This document shows, piece after piece, positions 1-9,338 of a DNA stretch of 64,000 nt. Numbering within the stretch: the first letter of the stretch is position 1; each line of letters starts with the position of its first letter. Below the pieces are notes generated by a model. The model was given only the letters and a program-made list of their open reading frames with translations. It made no database searches and had not been told where the DNA came from. The position numbers and the translations under genes are program-made. The DNA comes from CAXXOK01 sp963674895. Its GTDB lineage: Bacteria; Bacillota; Clostridia; Christensenellales; Aristaeellaceae. Location of the stretch: assembly GCA_963674895.2 (NCBI GenBank), contig CAXXCY010000001.1, positions 682,001 through 746,000 of the forward strand, written 5' to 3'.

Positions 1-503
1 ACCGCATGCTCATGCGCCCGCGCGGGCTGATCTTCCAGGTGCTGGCCTCCAAGGTGGAGCTCAGCCGCCTGGGGTATATCGCGCAGGCGCTGCTGGTGCT
101 TTGCTACGCCATTCCCGCCAGCGGGATTGCATGGACGGCGGACAGGATCGTCACACTGCTGCTGATGATCGCCTGCGGCGCCGTGGTATTTTCCTGCCTG
201 TTTTTAATCTACGCCGCGATTTCGTTTTTCACCGTCGAGGGCCTCGAGTTCATGAACGTGCTGACCGACGGCGGCCGCGAATTCGGGCGCTATCCCTTTT
301 CGATCTACGGCAGGGAGGTGCTCAATTTTCTCACCTATATCGTGCCGCTCGCGCTGTTCCAGTACTATCCGCTCCTGTATTTGATCGGGCGGGAAACCAG
401 CAAGCTGTATATGTTCCTGCCGCTTGTAAGCCTGCTGTTCGTGTTCCCCGCGTACGGGCTGTGGCGGATCGGGCTTCGGAATTACAAATCGACCGGCAGT
501 TGA
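1..503 (+). CDS. ABC-2 type transporter permease, C-terminal part (runs off left edge)
   Basis: The frame is open to the left edge, so this is the C-terminal ~166 residues of a longer protein. It shows four or five hydrophobic helices with short polar loops and a positively charged tail. The closest recognisable pattern is the ABC-2 permease family (COG3694-like), whose members are usually about 260 residues and act as the membrane half of an exporter; the ATPase would lie upstream, outside the window. No motif fixes the substrate. Family assignment comes from the helix pattern and the conserved-looking stretch before the last two helices, so it is moderate. The gene ends convergently with the next gene, with a palindromic terminator between them. 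Confidence 0.7.
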   Translation, partial: RMLMRPRGLIFQVLASKVELSRLGYIAQALLVLCYAIPASGIAWTADRIVTLLLMIACGAVVFSCLFLIYAAISFFTVEGLEFMNVLTDGGREFGRYPFSIYGREVLNFLTYIVPLALFQYYPLLYLIGRETSKLYMFLPLVSLLFVFPAYGLWRIGLRNYKSTGS

Positions 504-660
504 TCAGCCTGTCCATAGCGCCCGATCTGCGCGTTTCCCGCATCGGCAAGTCACATCACGTACCAATAGTGTACGTTTAGTTCCGTGCTGATATGCCTTT
601 TTGTATCTCAGGCATTCTAAACAGGCTGAAGCCTGCTTCCTGGTTGTAGACAAAAACAAG

Positions 661-692
661 CTAAATGTTTCACGTGAAACATTTAGTTTTTT
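661..692. terminator. Perfect 26-bp palindrome plus T-run (intrinsic terminator)
   Basis: A perfect palindrome (661-686) is followed by six T residues (687-692). It lies between the convergent ends of the ABC permease gene and the surface-protein gene and can serve as a terminator for the plus strand. Its core is also a parS-like site, annotated separately. Confidence 0.7.
666..681. promoter_or_regulatory. parS-like ParB/Spo0J binding site
   Basis: The 16 bases TGTTTCACGTGAAACA match the known bacterial parS consensus exactly and form a perfect palindrome. parS sites are bound by ParB/Spo0J and mark the origin-proximal region in many bacteria. The nearby rRNA operon also fits an origin-proximal position. 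The site sits inside a terminator hairpin, so the match could partly be due to hairpin symmetry, but a full 16/16 match by chance is unlikely. No parA or parB gene is in the window. Confidence 0.65.
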
Positions 693-707
693 ACTGTGAG
701 ATAATGA

Positions 708-3700
708 TTATTTGACAGGCGTTACCGCAATCTCCCATTCCGCGGAAACGCCGCTGCCATCTTTAGCGGTGGCGGTGATGGTAGCGGTCTTTGTTTCGGT
801 AACCTGCTTGGTGGTTACCCTGCCTTCACTGCTAATTGTCGCAATCGCTTCATCGGAGATTTCCCATGTTACCTTTTTATTGAGTGTCTCTTTCGGTGAA
901 ACCTCGGCTATGAGCGTTGTACTGCTACCACTGGTTACCATATTCTCTCCGCTGATAATGATCTCTTTGGCAAGGTTGGTTACCTTGACTTTGCAGCTTG
1001 CTTTGATGGAAGTTCCATCGGATGTTTTACCGCTGGTGGAGGTTGCGGTGATCGTCACAGCTCCTTTTGTCAAGCCGGTTACCATACCATCTTCCGATAC
1101 GGTTGCAATGCTTTTATCGGAACTCTTCCAGGTAATTACCTGGTCAGCTTGCACGGGTGATACCGCAGCGGCAAGCTGCAGGGTATCAGTATCTGATAAC
1201 AAATCGATTATCAGTGTTTCGGATGTACAGACCGCGTCTTTTTGCAAAACAGACACTTCCTGAACAGCAGGTATAACCGTGATGAGCCATTCTGCAGCAA
1301 TCCCGCTTCCATCCTGAGCCGTCGCTGTAAAGGTTACGGTTTTCGTTTCATCTACCGGCTTGGCAGTTACTCTGCCCTCGCTGTTGATAGTCGCAATCTC
1401 TTCATCTGAGCTTTCCCACGTCACTTTTCTATTTGGTGTTTCTTTGGGCAACACTTCTACATCGAGCGTGGTTCGTTTGCCGCTGATAATTATATTATCA
1501 CCGGTTATATTGATTTCCTTGGCAAGACTAGTCACACTCACCTTACAAGAATTCATGACCCTTGTTCCGTCTGCTGCGGTTGCTGTAATTGTTACAGTGC
1601 CTCGCTTTAGTCCTGTTACAAGCCCATCATCGGATACTGTTGCAATGGTTTTGTCAGAAGTACGCCAAGCGACCTCTTGTAACGCATCAGCAGGCGTCAA
1701 TATTACATTTAACGCAAGGCTGTTCACATCCGAAGCCATGTCAATAGCCAGTGTTTCGCCCGAGCATTCGACATCGTCTACCAACAGAGAAACAGTTTGG
1801 GTTTCGGGTGTTACTGTGATTACCTTTTCGCCGATAACGCCGCTGCCATCCTTCGCGGTTGCGGTGATGGTTACGGTAGTCGTTTCGGTTACTTTTTTTA
1901 CTGAAACCATACCTTCGGCTGATATTGTCGCAATATCAGGATTCGAACTTAACCAAGAAACAGCCTTTCTAGCTGTGGTTTCTGGCAGGACATCTACCTT
2001 GAGTGTGATTCTCTTGCCGCCAAGAACTGCATCATCGCCAATTACATTGATACGCTTAGCCATGAAGGCGCCTTTGACTTTGATGCTTTTTTCGCTCCAT
2101 TCAACACAGGAAAAACTCAATTGATCTTCTGCGTCATACGCAGACCAATCCATATCATTGAGGGCTAGAACAGCAGTCTGCCCCACAAGATTTCTTTTGT
2201 TTTCGGTGTCTTTCAATGAAATTGTTATCACGAAAGACGTTTTCCCATTCTTAAGGTTTGCCTCGATGTCTTCTTTAGCTTTTTCTAGAGGGTTTTCTAG
2301 CGCACCTGTACGATAGATGAAATTATCCTTATATGCCTCACATACGCTTTCAGTGCTATATCCATAGTGGGTAATCGAAATCGCTTCATCTGACAATCCG
2401 AAATAAGCGCGGCATTCACCCCAGTTCGGATCATCCCATGTGCAATCCACATGATACCAATCGCCTTCCATGCGGACAAGGTTCCATGCATGGCCTCCGC
2501 TTCCGCCATATGTAGTCCCTCTTACATATTCGTACTTAATACCAGCCTTTCGAAGCAATACCTGATATGCGCTTGCGTAATGCCTGCAAACACCAATACC
2601 ATATTGCAGCAGCTGTTCAGCCATGCTTTTTCCATACGTTGTGTCGATTACCCCAAAAGCTTCACCATCATATTCCGAATAGCCAATTAACCAGTCATGG
2701 AGCACAAGCGCTTTTTCAAATTCGTCCATGTCGCTGCTAATATAGTTCTCAATCACCCAATCTGTAATTTGGTCAGCAGTCTCTAACCCGCTCATGTCCA
2801 AATCAATCGGCTCAAATGAAATGGGATGATAATTTGCCTTCGCATACAGATATGCATAAGAAGCCTCGTTGACGAAGAAATATGTACCGGGAGCAAAGGC
2901 GTCTTCTCCTATCTCGGCAAGTCCAGCAGGTAATTGTACGCTTGAGATTCTTCCACATCCTAGAAAAGCAGATTGACCAATCCTCTCCATCGTATCAGGG
3001 AACACAAGCTGACCTGTCAAGTCACAATCTAAAAATGCGCTATCGCCGACTTCAATAAGGCTTGTAGGGATATTGACGGATTGTAAGCTGGGGCAGTTTG
3101 AAAACGCGTTCTTTTGGATTATTTTTACAGTGTCAGGTAAAATCACTTGCTTTAACGTTTCATTATTACTGAAAGCTTTGGATGCAATGGTTGTTACATT
3201 TTTTCCTTTGATGGATTCAGGAACAAGAATGGACTCACTTTTTCCAATGTACTTCGTGATTGTAGCAGTCGTTCCGGAAAGTGAATACCTGAAAAGCTTA
3301 TCGACATTCATCTCCTTTACGGTGAATACATCCGTTGCAGCTGACAATTCATCTTCTCCTGAACGTACGGAGGCTATGACTTGATAGTCCCCTTCAGATT
3401 GTGGAGACCACACGAATTCTGATGAATTCGTTTCTTCGCTTTTCATGATCACGATATCATCCTGTATCACTGAAAAGGTGAATAAATTAAAAGCTCCGCC
3501 TGTAGCCCCACAAATGAAGTTGAGTGGTTGATAGACGCTGATCTCCTTGGATGCCAGCGCAATTGACAGGTAGCTTAACGGCGGGGCTTCAACGATAGAA
3601 AACTGAAAACCGTTTGCTTTCGCATACTCTTGAGCTGAACTGCCAACATAACCTTCAATTGTTAAATTATCCATAGCACTGAAGGCTTCACTGGAGATGT

Positions 3701-4512
3701 CAGTAACACTGGCGGGAATATAGGGCGGGAATATAGATAGAGGATAAATCGGGACATGCAGCAAATGTCAGGCTGTAAATAGCGGTGACACCGTCAGGAA
3801 TTCTTATGCTGGCAAGACTCATACACGCGCCAAACGCCGAAGGCCCGATGTAAGTAACACTCTCAGGAATCAAAACTTGTTTTAGGCTTTGGCATCCGTT
3901 GAATAAGCTCTTTGGGATGCTTGTCAAGTTCTCAGGAAGAATGACGCTTTCTAATTTCTCGCAATTTCTAAAAGAGGCAGATAGCGTCGTGACAGAGCTT
4001 GGTACGACAAAGGAAGTATCCGGATGGTTGGCTGGGTAGAGGTATAGCGTTTTCATATCTTTACTGAATAAGATCCCATTGACAGAAGCATAATACTTAT
4101 TTGCTTTATCAACGGTAATGCTTTCTAAAGTCCAGAGAACAATGCTGCTTGCATCTATTTTTTTAACTGAAGCCGGAATAAAAATACTGGTAACGGAATC
4201 AGAAGGCGTAGTAAATTTTTGGAGAACATTAATGTTTTCTAAATTCGAATATATTTCAGTGTTATTAGTTAATTGTCTGAATGCATATCGACCAATTTCC
4301 CTTACCGGATACCCATCGAGTTTCGACGGAATTTCAACAGCGCTGCCGCCGCCAATGTATTTCGTTATTGTCACAGCCCCATTACTGATCGTATACTCAT
4401 AATCTCCGTATACATCCGCAACCGCCGCAGTCAAAGTTGATACAATACAGAGACAAAGAATTAGTGTGCAAAACAGCAATACAGAGAATATGCGCTTCTT
4501 TATGCTTCTCAT
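708..4512 (-). pseudogene. BspA-like LRR / transglutaminase / Ig-like (Big_2) surface protein, frameshifted
   Basis: Two minus-strand frames are pieces of one gene. The first starts at ATG 4512 (GGAGG 9 nt upstream), has a signal peptide and LRR_5/BspA-like repeats, and stops at about 3700. The second continues with more LRRs, then a transglutaminase-like domain with a Cys-His-Asp set (GVCRHY, GGHAWN, HVDCTWDDP), then several bacterial Ig-like group 2 domains with TVSDDGLVTG-type motifs. The break lies at a 13-bp tandem duplication (3711-3736). Removing one copy gives a single 1,263-residue frame reading SIYIPASVTDIS across the join, a perfect LRR unit. Such proteins are typically secreted, with possible roles in adhesion or wall modification. 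The gene is either a recent pseudogene or switched off by slippage; a sequencing or assembly error is also possible. Confidence 0.85.
3711..3736. repeat. 13-bp perfect tandem duplication causing a frameshift
   Basis: GGCGGGAATATAG occurs twice in direct tandem (3711-3723 and 3724-3736). Thirteen bases shift the reading frame of the surface-protein gene by one. Confidence 0.95.
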
Positions 4513-4707
4513 TATAATTTTCCTCCAGATATACAATGCTTTATGTTTATAATTGCTACGCGGGCTATAATCATGACGCTTGACAGAATGGTTCTACCAG
4601 GCATCATATCACGACAAGAGTAGTTGTTCAATGCTTTCTGGAGAACGCGTAGTAAATAGCACGTGTGAAACAGAAACAGCGTTTTACAGGGTTGTCACAT
4701 CCGCCTT

Positions 4708-4737
4708 TTGATCATCCCACACCGTTTATGCTATAAT
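4708..4737 (+). promoter_or_regulatory. Promoter of glycogen phosphorylase gene
   Basis: TTGATC at 4708-4713 and a perfect TATAAT at 4732-4737 are 18 nt apart. Transcription would start near 4744, about 30 nt before the glgP start codon. Confidence 0.6.
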
Positions 4738-4772
4738 ATGACTTTAATTTGAGTCCCGGGGAGGAAACCTGT

Positions 4773-7211
4773 ATGCCCGTGAAAGCCTGCGACATGGACG
4801 CGATCAAGCAATGCATTATCGGAAAGCTGCTGCGCTACTACGGGGTGACCGTGGAAAGCGCCACGAAGCGCCAGCTGTATAAAGCCACGGCCATCACCAT
4901 CCGCGACCAGATCATGGAGCTGTGGATGGAAAGCCGCAAAAAAGTGGAAGACGAACAGGGGAAAACGCTGTATTACCTGTCCATCGAATTTTTGATGGGG
5001 CGGTCGCTGAACCAGAATCTCATCAATATGTGCGCGCAGGACCACTACAAAAAAGCGCTCGCGGACCTGGGGATCGATATCCTCGACCTGATGGAGGAAG
5101 AACCCGAGCCCGCGCTTGGCAACGGCGGGCTGGGGCGGCTGGCGGCTGGCTTTCTGGACAGTTTGTCAACGCTTGCTATCCCGTCGGTCGGGTGCACCAT
5201 CCGCTACGAGTACGGCCTGTTCCGCCAGAAGATCGTCGACGGCCAGCAGGTGGAGCTGCCCGACCCGTGGTTATCGGACGGCAACGTGTGGGAGATCCCG
5301 GTGACCGAGGACATCTGCCAGGTGCATTTCGGCGGCGACGTGAAGGAGTATACGGTCGGCGGCCGGCGGATGTTCGCGCTGGAAAACGCCTACACCATCG
5401 ACGCCGTGCCCTACGACATGCCCGTCGTCGGCTACGGCCCGCACGCCGTGAACACGCTTCGCACCTGGTCGGCGCGCAGCCGCGAGACCTTCGACCTGCA
5501 CACCTTCGGGCGCGGCGAGTACGACCGGGCCATGGACGAGATGCGCATGGCGGAGGTCATCAACAAGGTGCTCTATCCCGAGGACAGCCATTGGGAGGGC
5601 AAGATGCTGCGCATGAAGCAGCAGTATTTCTTCACCTCCGCCACGCTGCAAACGGCGCTGAAAAAGTTCAAAAAGCGCTACGGCACGGATTTCAACCGCC
5701 TGCCGGAAAAGGTGGTCTTCCATATCAACGACACGCATCCGGGCCTGGCCATCCCGGAGCTTATGCGGCTTTTAATCGACCAGGAGGGGCTTGGCTGGGA
5801 CGCGGCGCAGAGCATCGCGAACCGGTGCTTCGCCTATACCAACCACACCGTAATGCAGGAGGCGCTGGAGCGCTGGCCGCAGGATATGATGAAGCAAACC
5901 CTCCCGCGCATCTACATGCTGCTGGAGGAGATGAACCGCCGCCTGTGCGAGGACCTGTTCATAGCCTACCCCGGCCAGTGGGACCGGATCGGGCAAATGG
6001 CGATTCTTTCCTACGGGCAGGTGCAGATGGCCAACCTCTGCGTGTCGCAGAGCTACAGCGTAAACGGCGTCAGCCAGCTGCATGGCAGGATATTGACCGA
6101 GACCCTGTTCCACGATTACTGGCTGTTAAACCATGATAAGTTCACCGCCATCACCAACGGCATCACGCACCGCCGTTGGCTGCTTTCGGCCAATCCCGGG
6201 CTTTCCGGGCTGCTCGAAAGCGCGATCGGCCCGGGCTTCCGCAAGGACGCGCAGGAGCTGGAAAAGCTGCTGCCGTTCGCCGACGACGCGGCCTTCCGCG
6301 GCGAATACGAAAGCGTGAAGCACGCGAACAAGGAGCGCCTGGCCGCGCTGATTGCGAAACGGCAGGGCGACAGCGTAAGCCCCGATTTCATCTTCGACGT
6401 CCAGGCCAAGCGCCTGCACGAGTACAAGCGTCAGCTCTTAAACGCTCTGCATATCCAGGTGCTCTTCAACCGCATCGTGGATGACCCGAATTATTCCATG
6501 CCGCCGCGCGCGTTCCTCTTCGGCGCGAAGGCCGCGCCGGGCTACTACCGCGCCAAGCTGATCATCCGCTATATCAACGCGCTGGCCAGGCTCGTGGCCA
6601 GCCATCCCCGCGCCAGCCGGATGCTCAAGGTCGTCTATATCGAAAACTACGACGTCTCCACCGCCGAGGTGCTGATGCCCGCCGCCGAGATTTCCCAGCA
6701 GCTGTCCACCGCCGGCAAGGAGGCCAGCGGCACCGGCAACATGAAGTTCATGATGAACGGCGCCGTAACGCTTGGCACGATGGACGGCGCCAACGTGGAG
6801 ATCTACGATCTCGTCGGCGACGAGAACATCTATATCTTCGGCATGCGCGCCGATACCGTGGAAAACATGTACCGCGACGGCACCTACCGCCCGATGACGA
6901 TCTTTGAATCCAACGCCGAGATCAAAAAGGCGATGAACCAGCTGCTCGACGGCACGCTGTTCCCCCGCGAGCCGCTCGCCCTGCAGGAGCTCTACCACAC
7001 GCTGCTCGTCGGCGAGCACGGCGGGATGGCCGACAGCTATTTCGTGCTCAAGGACTTCGGCAGCTATGCCATGGCCAACCGCCGCATGATGGACGATTAC
7101 CAAAACCGCGACAAATGGCTCAAAATGGCCGTCGTCAACACCGCCAAGTCGGGGTACTTTTCCTCCGACCGGACTGTGAGGGAGTATAACGAAAAGATCT
7201 GGCATATCTAG
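4773..7211 (+). CDS. glgP: Glycogen/starch alpha-glucan phosphorylase
   Basis: Catalyses phosphorolysis of alpha-1,4-glucan to glucose-1-phosphate in the cytosol, using pyridoxal phosphate. The 812-residue length is normal for the GT35 family. The PLP-lysine region EASGTGNMKF is intact (Lys near residue 657) and is followed by the conserved MDGANVEI. The N-terminal half has the family signature GNGGLGRLAAGF and the NDTHP motif. ATG 4773 is chosen because GGAGG sits 8 nt upstream; an in-frame TTG at 4749 has no ribosome site. It is preceded by its own promoter and followed by a long imperfect hairpin, so it is probably monocistronic. Phosphoglucomutase (pgcA) is encoded 52 kb downstream. Confidence 0.95.
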   Translation: MPVKACDMDAIKQCIIGKLLRYYGVTVESATKRQLYKATAITIRDQIMELWMESRKKVEDEQGKTLYYLSIEFLMGRSLNQNLINMCAQDHYKKALADLGIDILDLMEEEPEPALGNGGLGRLAAGFLDSLSTLAIPSVGCTIRYEYGLFRQKIVDGQQVELPDPWLSDGNVWEIPVTEDICQVHFGGDVKEYTVGGRRMFALENAYTIDAVPYDMPVVGYGPHAVNTLRTWSARSRETFDLHTFGRGEYDRAMDEMRMAEVINKVLYPEDSHWEGKMLRMKQQYFFTSATLQTALKKFKKRYGTDFNRLPEKVVFHINDTHPGLAIPELMRLLIDQEGLGWDAAQSIANRCFAYTNHTVMQEALERWPQDMMKQTLPRIYMLLEEMNRRLCEDLFIAYPGQWDRIGQMAILSYGQVQMANLCVSQSYSVNGVSQLHGRILTETLFHDYWLLNHDKFTAITNGITHRRWLLSANPGLSGLLESAIGPGFRKDAQELEKLLPFADDAAFRGEYESVKHANKERLAALIAKRQGDSVSPDFIFDVQAKRLHEYKRQLLNALHIQVLFNRIVDDPNYSMPPRAFLFGAKAAPGYYRAKLIIRYINALARLVASHPRASRMLKVVYIENYDVSTAEVLMPAAEISQQLSTAGKEASGTGNMKFMMNGAVTLGTMDGANVEIYDLVGDENIYIFGMRADTVENMYRDGTYRPMTIFESNAEIKKAMNQLLDGTLFPREPLALQELYHTLLVGEHGGMADSYFVLKDFGSYAMANRRMMDDYQNRDKWLKMAVVNTAKSGYFSSDRTVREYNEKIWHI

Positions 7212-7340
7212 CCAGCCGATTGAAAAGGCGCAAGCTGCGTTGTTGGCTGCGTCGGGTTTGCGCATCACTTACGGTGTGAGTAAGCTCAGCGCAAACCCTC
7301 CTTGCCGCCTAGCATCTCACGCCTTTTGAACCGGCCGGCT
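7212..7340. repeat. Long nested inverted repeat after glgP
   Basis: The 20 bases at 7211-7230 match the reverse complement of 7320-7339 at about 17 of 20 positions. Inside them GGGTTTGCGC (7254-7263) and GCGCAAACCC (7289-7298) form a perfect inner stem. The whole could fold into a ~125-nt hairpin. There is no clear T-run, so it is more a palindromic repeat element than a simple terminator. Confidence 0.55.
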
Positions 7341-7425
7341 TTCGCTTATTATGAATCGTTTTACCCTGAAGCCATGGTATCGGCCATATTGCCTATGATT
7401 TTGTTCAGTTTATTGTACTAGTCCA

Positions 7426-8064
7426 TCAGCGTTCCTTGCCGGACGGCAGGGTTTGCATGAGTGCAAAGAAATGCTCCGGCTTGCCGGTGCGGAAATAGTC
7501 GTACCAGGCGTCCAGCGTGTTCGCCTGGAAAACGCCCAAGCGTTCCAGTATTTGCTTCGCCCACAGCAAGGCCCCGGTGGAACCCGCCGTGATGAGGTTG
7601 CCGTCCGCCACGGAGGGCTGATCGAGATAAAAGCGCTGGCCACTGTACCCGGGGGAAACCATGTCCAGAAACCCCGGCCCGTTGCTGGTATGCGGGCGCT
7701 TGTTGAGCAGCCCTATATTGGCCAGCGCGGCGGTGGCCCCGCAGATCGCGCACACCGTGCCGCCCGCGGACAGAAGCTCGCCTGCTTTCGCAAGGATCGC
7801 GCCATGCTTCGGGTCGCCCCAGGTGTCCGCGCCGGGCAGCAGCAATACGCTTTGTACATGCACGGCGATATCGTTAACCCGGCAATCCGGCAGTACGGTT
7901 ATCCCGCCCATGGTATGGATGGGTTCTCTGGAAACGCCGGCCGTTTTCAGCGTTACGCGCTCTCCGCCCCGTTTGAAAAACCGGCCGGAATGCAGCTCCG
8001 CCGTTACATACCCCGGCTCCCAGTCGGCCAGAGTATCCAGAACGTAAACATAGACTGTAATCAT
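7426..8064 (-). CDS. DJ-1/PfpI family protein
   Basis: A 212-residue member of the DJ-1/PfpI (class I amidotransferase-like) fold. The nucleophile-elbow cysteine lies in VCAICGATAAL and an acidic residue sits in the early helix region, as expected. Family members include deglycases, chaperones and proteases, so the exact activity cannot be read from sequence. ATG 8064 is preceded by GGAGGA; an upstream in-frame start lacks a ribosome site. It is divergently arranged with a WYL-domain regulator 188 bp away, which suggests that regulator controls it. Confidence 0.8.
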   Translation of the reverse strand: MITVYVYVLDTLADWEPGYVTAELHSGRFFKRGGERVTLKTAGVSREPIHTMGGITVLPDCRVNDIAVHVQSVLLLPGADTWGDPKHGAILAKAGELLSAGGTVCAICGATAALANIGLLNKRPHTSNGPGFLDMVSPGYSGQRFYLDQPSVADGNLITAGSTGALLWAKQILERLGVFQANTLDAWYDYFRTGKPEHFFALMQTLPSGKER

Positions 8065-8153
8065 CGTGCTCCTCCGCTTTCTCTGTACCGCCAACGGCAT
8101 ATCCGCCGCGGCCGGGGCATTTCCCCCGGCGCGGCCCCCGCAGGCGGTTTGTG

Positions 8154-8182
8154 TTGTCCGCCCTTTTATAGTACGATACGAT
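8154..8182 (+). promoter_or_regulatory. Putative promoter of the WYL regulator gene
   Basis: TTGTCC (8154-8159), a 17-nt spacer and TACGAT (8177-8182) fit a sigma-A type promoter. The -10 is the same TACGAT seen before three secreted paralogues near 55-57.7 kb. Confidence 0.4.
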
Positions 8183-8252
8183 TGTTGACAAGGGCATGGC
8201 CATAATCACCGGGGCAATCCAGAAAATTTGAAAATTGAAAGGCGGCTGCCGG

Positions 8253-9185
8253 ATGAAGATAGACAGGCTGGTCAGTATCATCATGCTCCTCCTGGACAGG
8301 GAGCGCCTCGGCGCGCGGGAATTGGCGGAACGGTTCGAGGTATCCCCCCGCACCATCTACCGCGATATCGACGCTGTCGGCAGGGCGGGCATCCCCGTGC
8401 GCTCCGTGCCGGGCGTGGGCGGCGGATTTGAAATCATGCGGGAGTACAAGGTGGACAGGAAGGTCTTCTCAACCGCGGACCTGTCCGCGATCCTGATGGG
8501 GCTTTCCAATCTCTCCACGCTGATCCGGGGAGACGAGCTGGTCAGCGCTCTCGCGAAGGTTAAAAGCTTCATCCCGGCGGACAGGGCGAAGGACATCGAG
8601 CTCAGGGCGAGCCAGATTTCCATCGATCTCAGCCCGTGGATGGGCAGCCGGAACCTGCAGCCTGATTTGGAAACGGTCAAAACCGCGCTGCAGGAGCACA
8701 GGCTGCTTTCCTTTGCCTACGCGGACCGCCATGGCAGCCAAACGGCGCGTACAGCCGAGCCGTACCAGCTGGTTTTGAAAAACAGCGAGTGGTACTGGCA
8801 AGGGTACTGCCTGACGCGCAACGACTTCCGCCTGTTTAAGGTTACCCGCATGGCGAACCTGCGGATGCTTGCTGAATCCTTCACGCCCCGTGCGGCCCCC
8901 AAACCGCAGCTGGATTTTTCGGACGCCGCGGCGGCCATGCAGATCTATATTAAACTCCGCATCCATCAGTCTGTCCTGGACAGGGTGCTGGATGTGTGCG
9001 GGTATGAACACGTTTCGCCCGACGGCGACGCGCATTACCTTGTCAGGTATCCGTTTATCGAGAACGACTACCACTACGATATGCTGCTGGGCTTCGGGGA
9101 CCGATGCGAGTGCCTGGAGCCGCCCCATATCCGCGCGGAACTGAAGCGCCGGATACGGGCCATGGCGGCTCTGTACGAAAGCTAG
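8253..9185 (+). CDS. YafY-type transcriptional regulator (HTH + WYL)
   Basis: 310 residues. Residues 1-60 form a DeoR/HTH_11-type winged helix-turn-helix (LAERFEVSPRTIYRDIDAV). The rest is a WYL domain (around LSFAYADRHG and EPYQLVLKNSEWYWQGYC) with a C-terminal extension. WYL domains bind ligands, often nucleotides or small oligonucleotides, and control the attached HTH. ATG 8253 follows AAAGGCGG; a TTG six codons upstream is less likely. The gene diverges from the DJ-1 gene, its most likely target. Hairpins follow the stop codon. Confidence 0.85.
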   Translation: MKIDRLVSIIMLLLDRERLGARELAERFEVSPRTIYRDIDAVGRAGIPVRSVPGVGGGFEIMREYKVDRKVFSTADLSAILMGLSNLSTLIRGDELVSALAKVKSFIPADRAKDIELRASQISIDLSPWMGSRNLQPDLETVKTALQEHRLLSFAYADRHGSQTARTAEPYQLVLKNSEWYWQGYCLTRNDFRLFKVTRMANLRMLAESFTPRAAPKPQLDFSDAAAAMQIYIKLRIHQSVLDRVLDVCGYEHVSPDGDAHYLVRYPFIENDYHYDMLLGFGDRCECLEPPHIRAELKRRIRAMAALYES

Positions 9186-9276
9186 AACGGGACGGCCATT
9201 CGCTTGCTTACGGCAAGGTTGGCCGTCATAGCGGGTTGCGACGCTGTGTATTAAACCGCAACTGGAAACATATAAT

Positions 9277-9307
9277 AACCGGCGGCACCCGATGGGTGCC
9301 GCCGGTT
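9277..9307. terminator. Bidirectional hairpin terminator
   Basis: A 14-bp perfect stem (AACCGGCGGCACCC and its complement) has a 3-nt loop. T-rich and A-rich flanks allow it to serve both the WYL regulator gene and the convergent MMPL gene. Confidence 0.7.
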
Positions 9308-9338
9308 TATCGACCGACGAACGGGGCAGCAAATCCCG

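Noticed and set aside
4922..6136. Long alternative frames in glgP and other GC-rich genes
   Set aside because: They are Arg/Ala/Gly-rich shadow frames caused by high GC at third positions; the real frames have domains.
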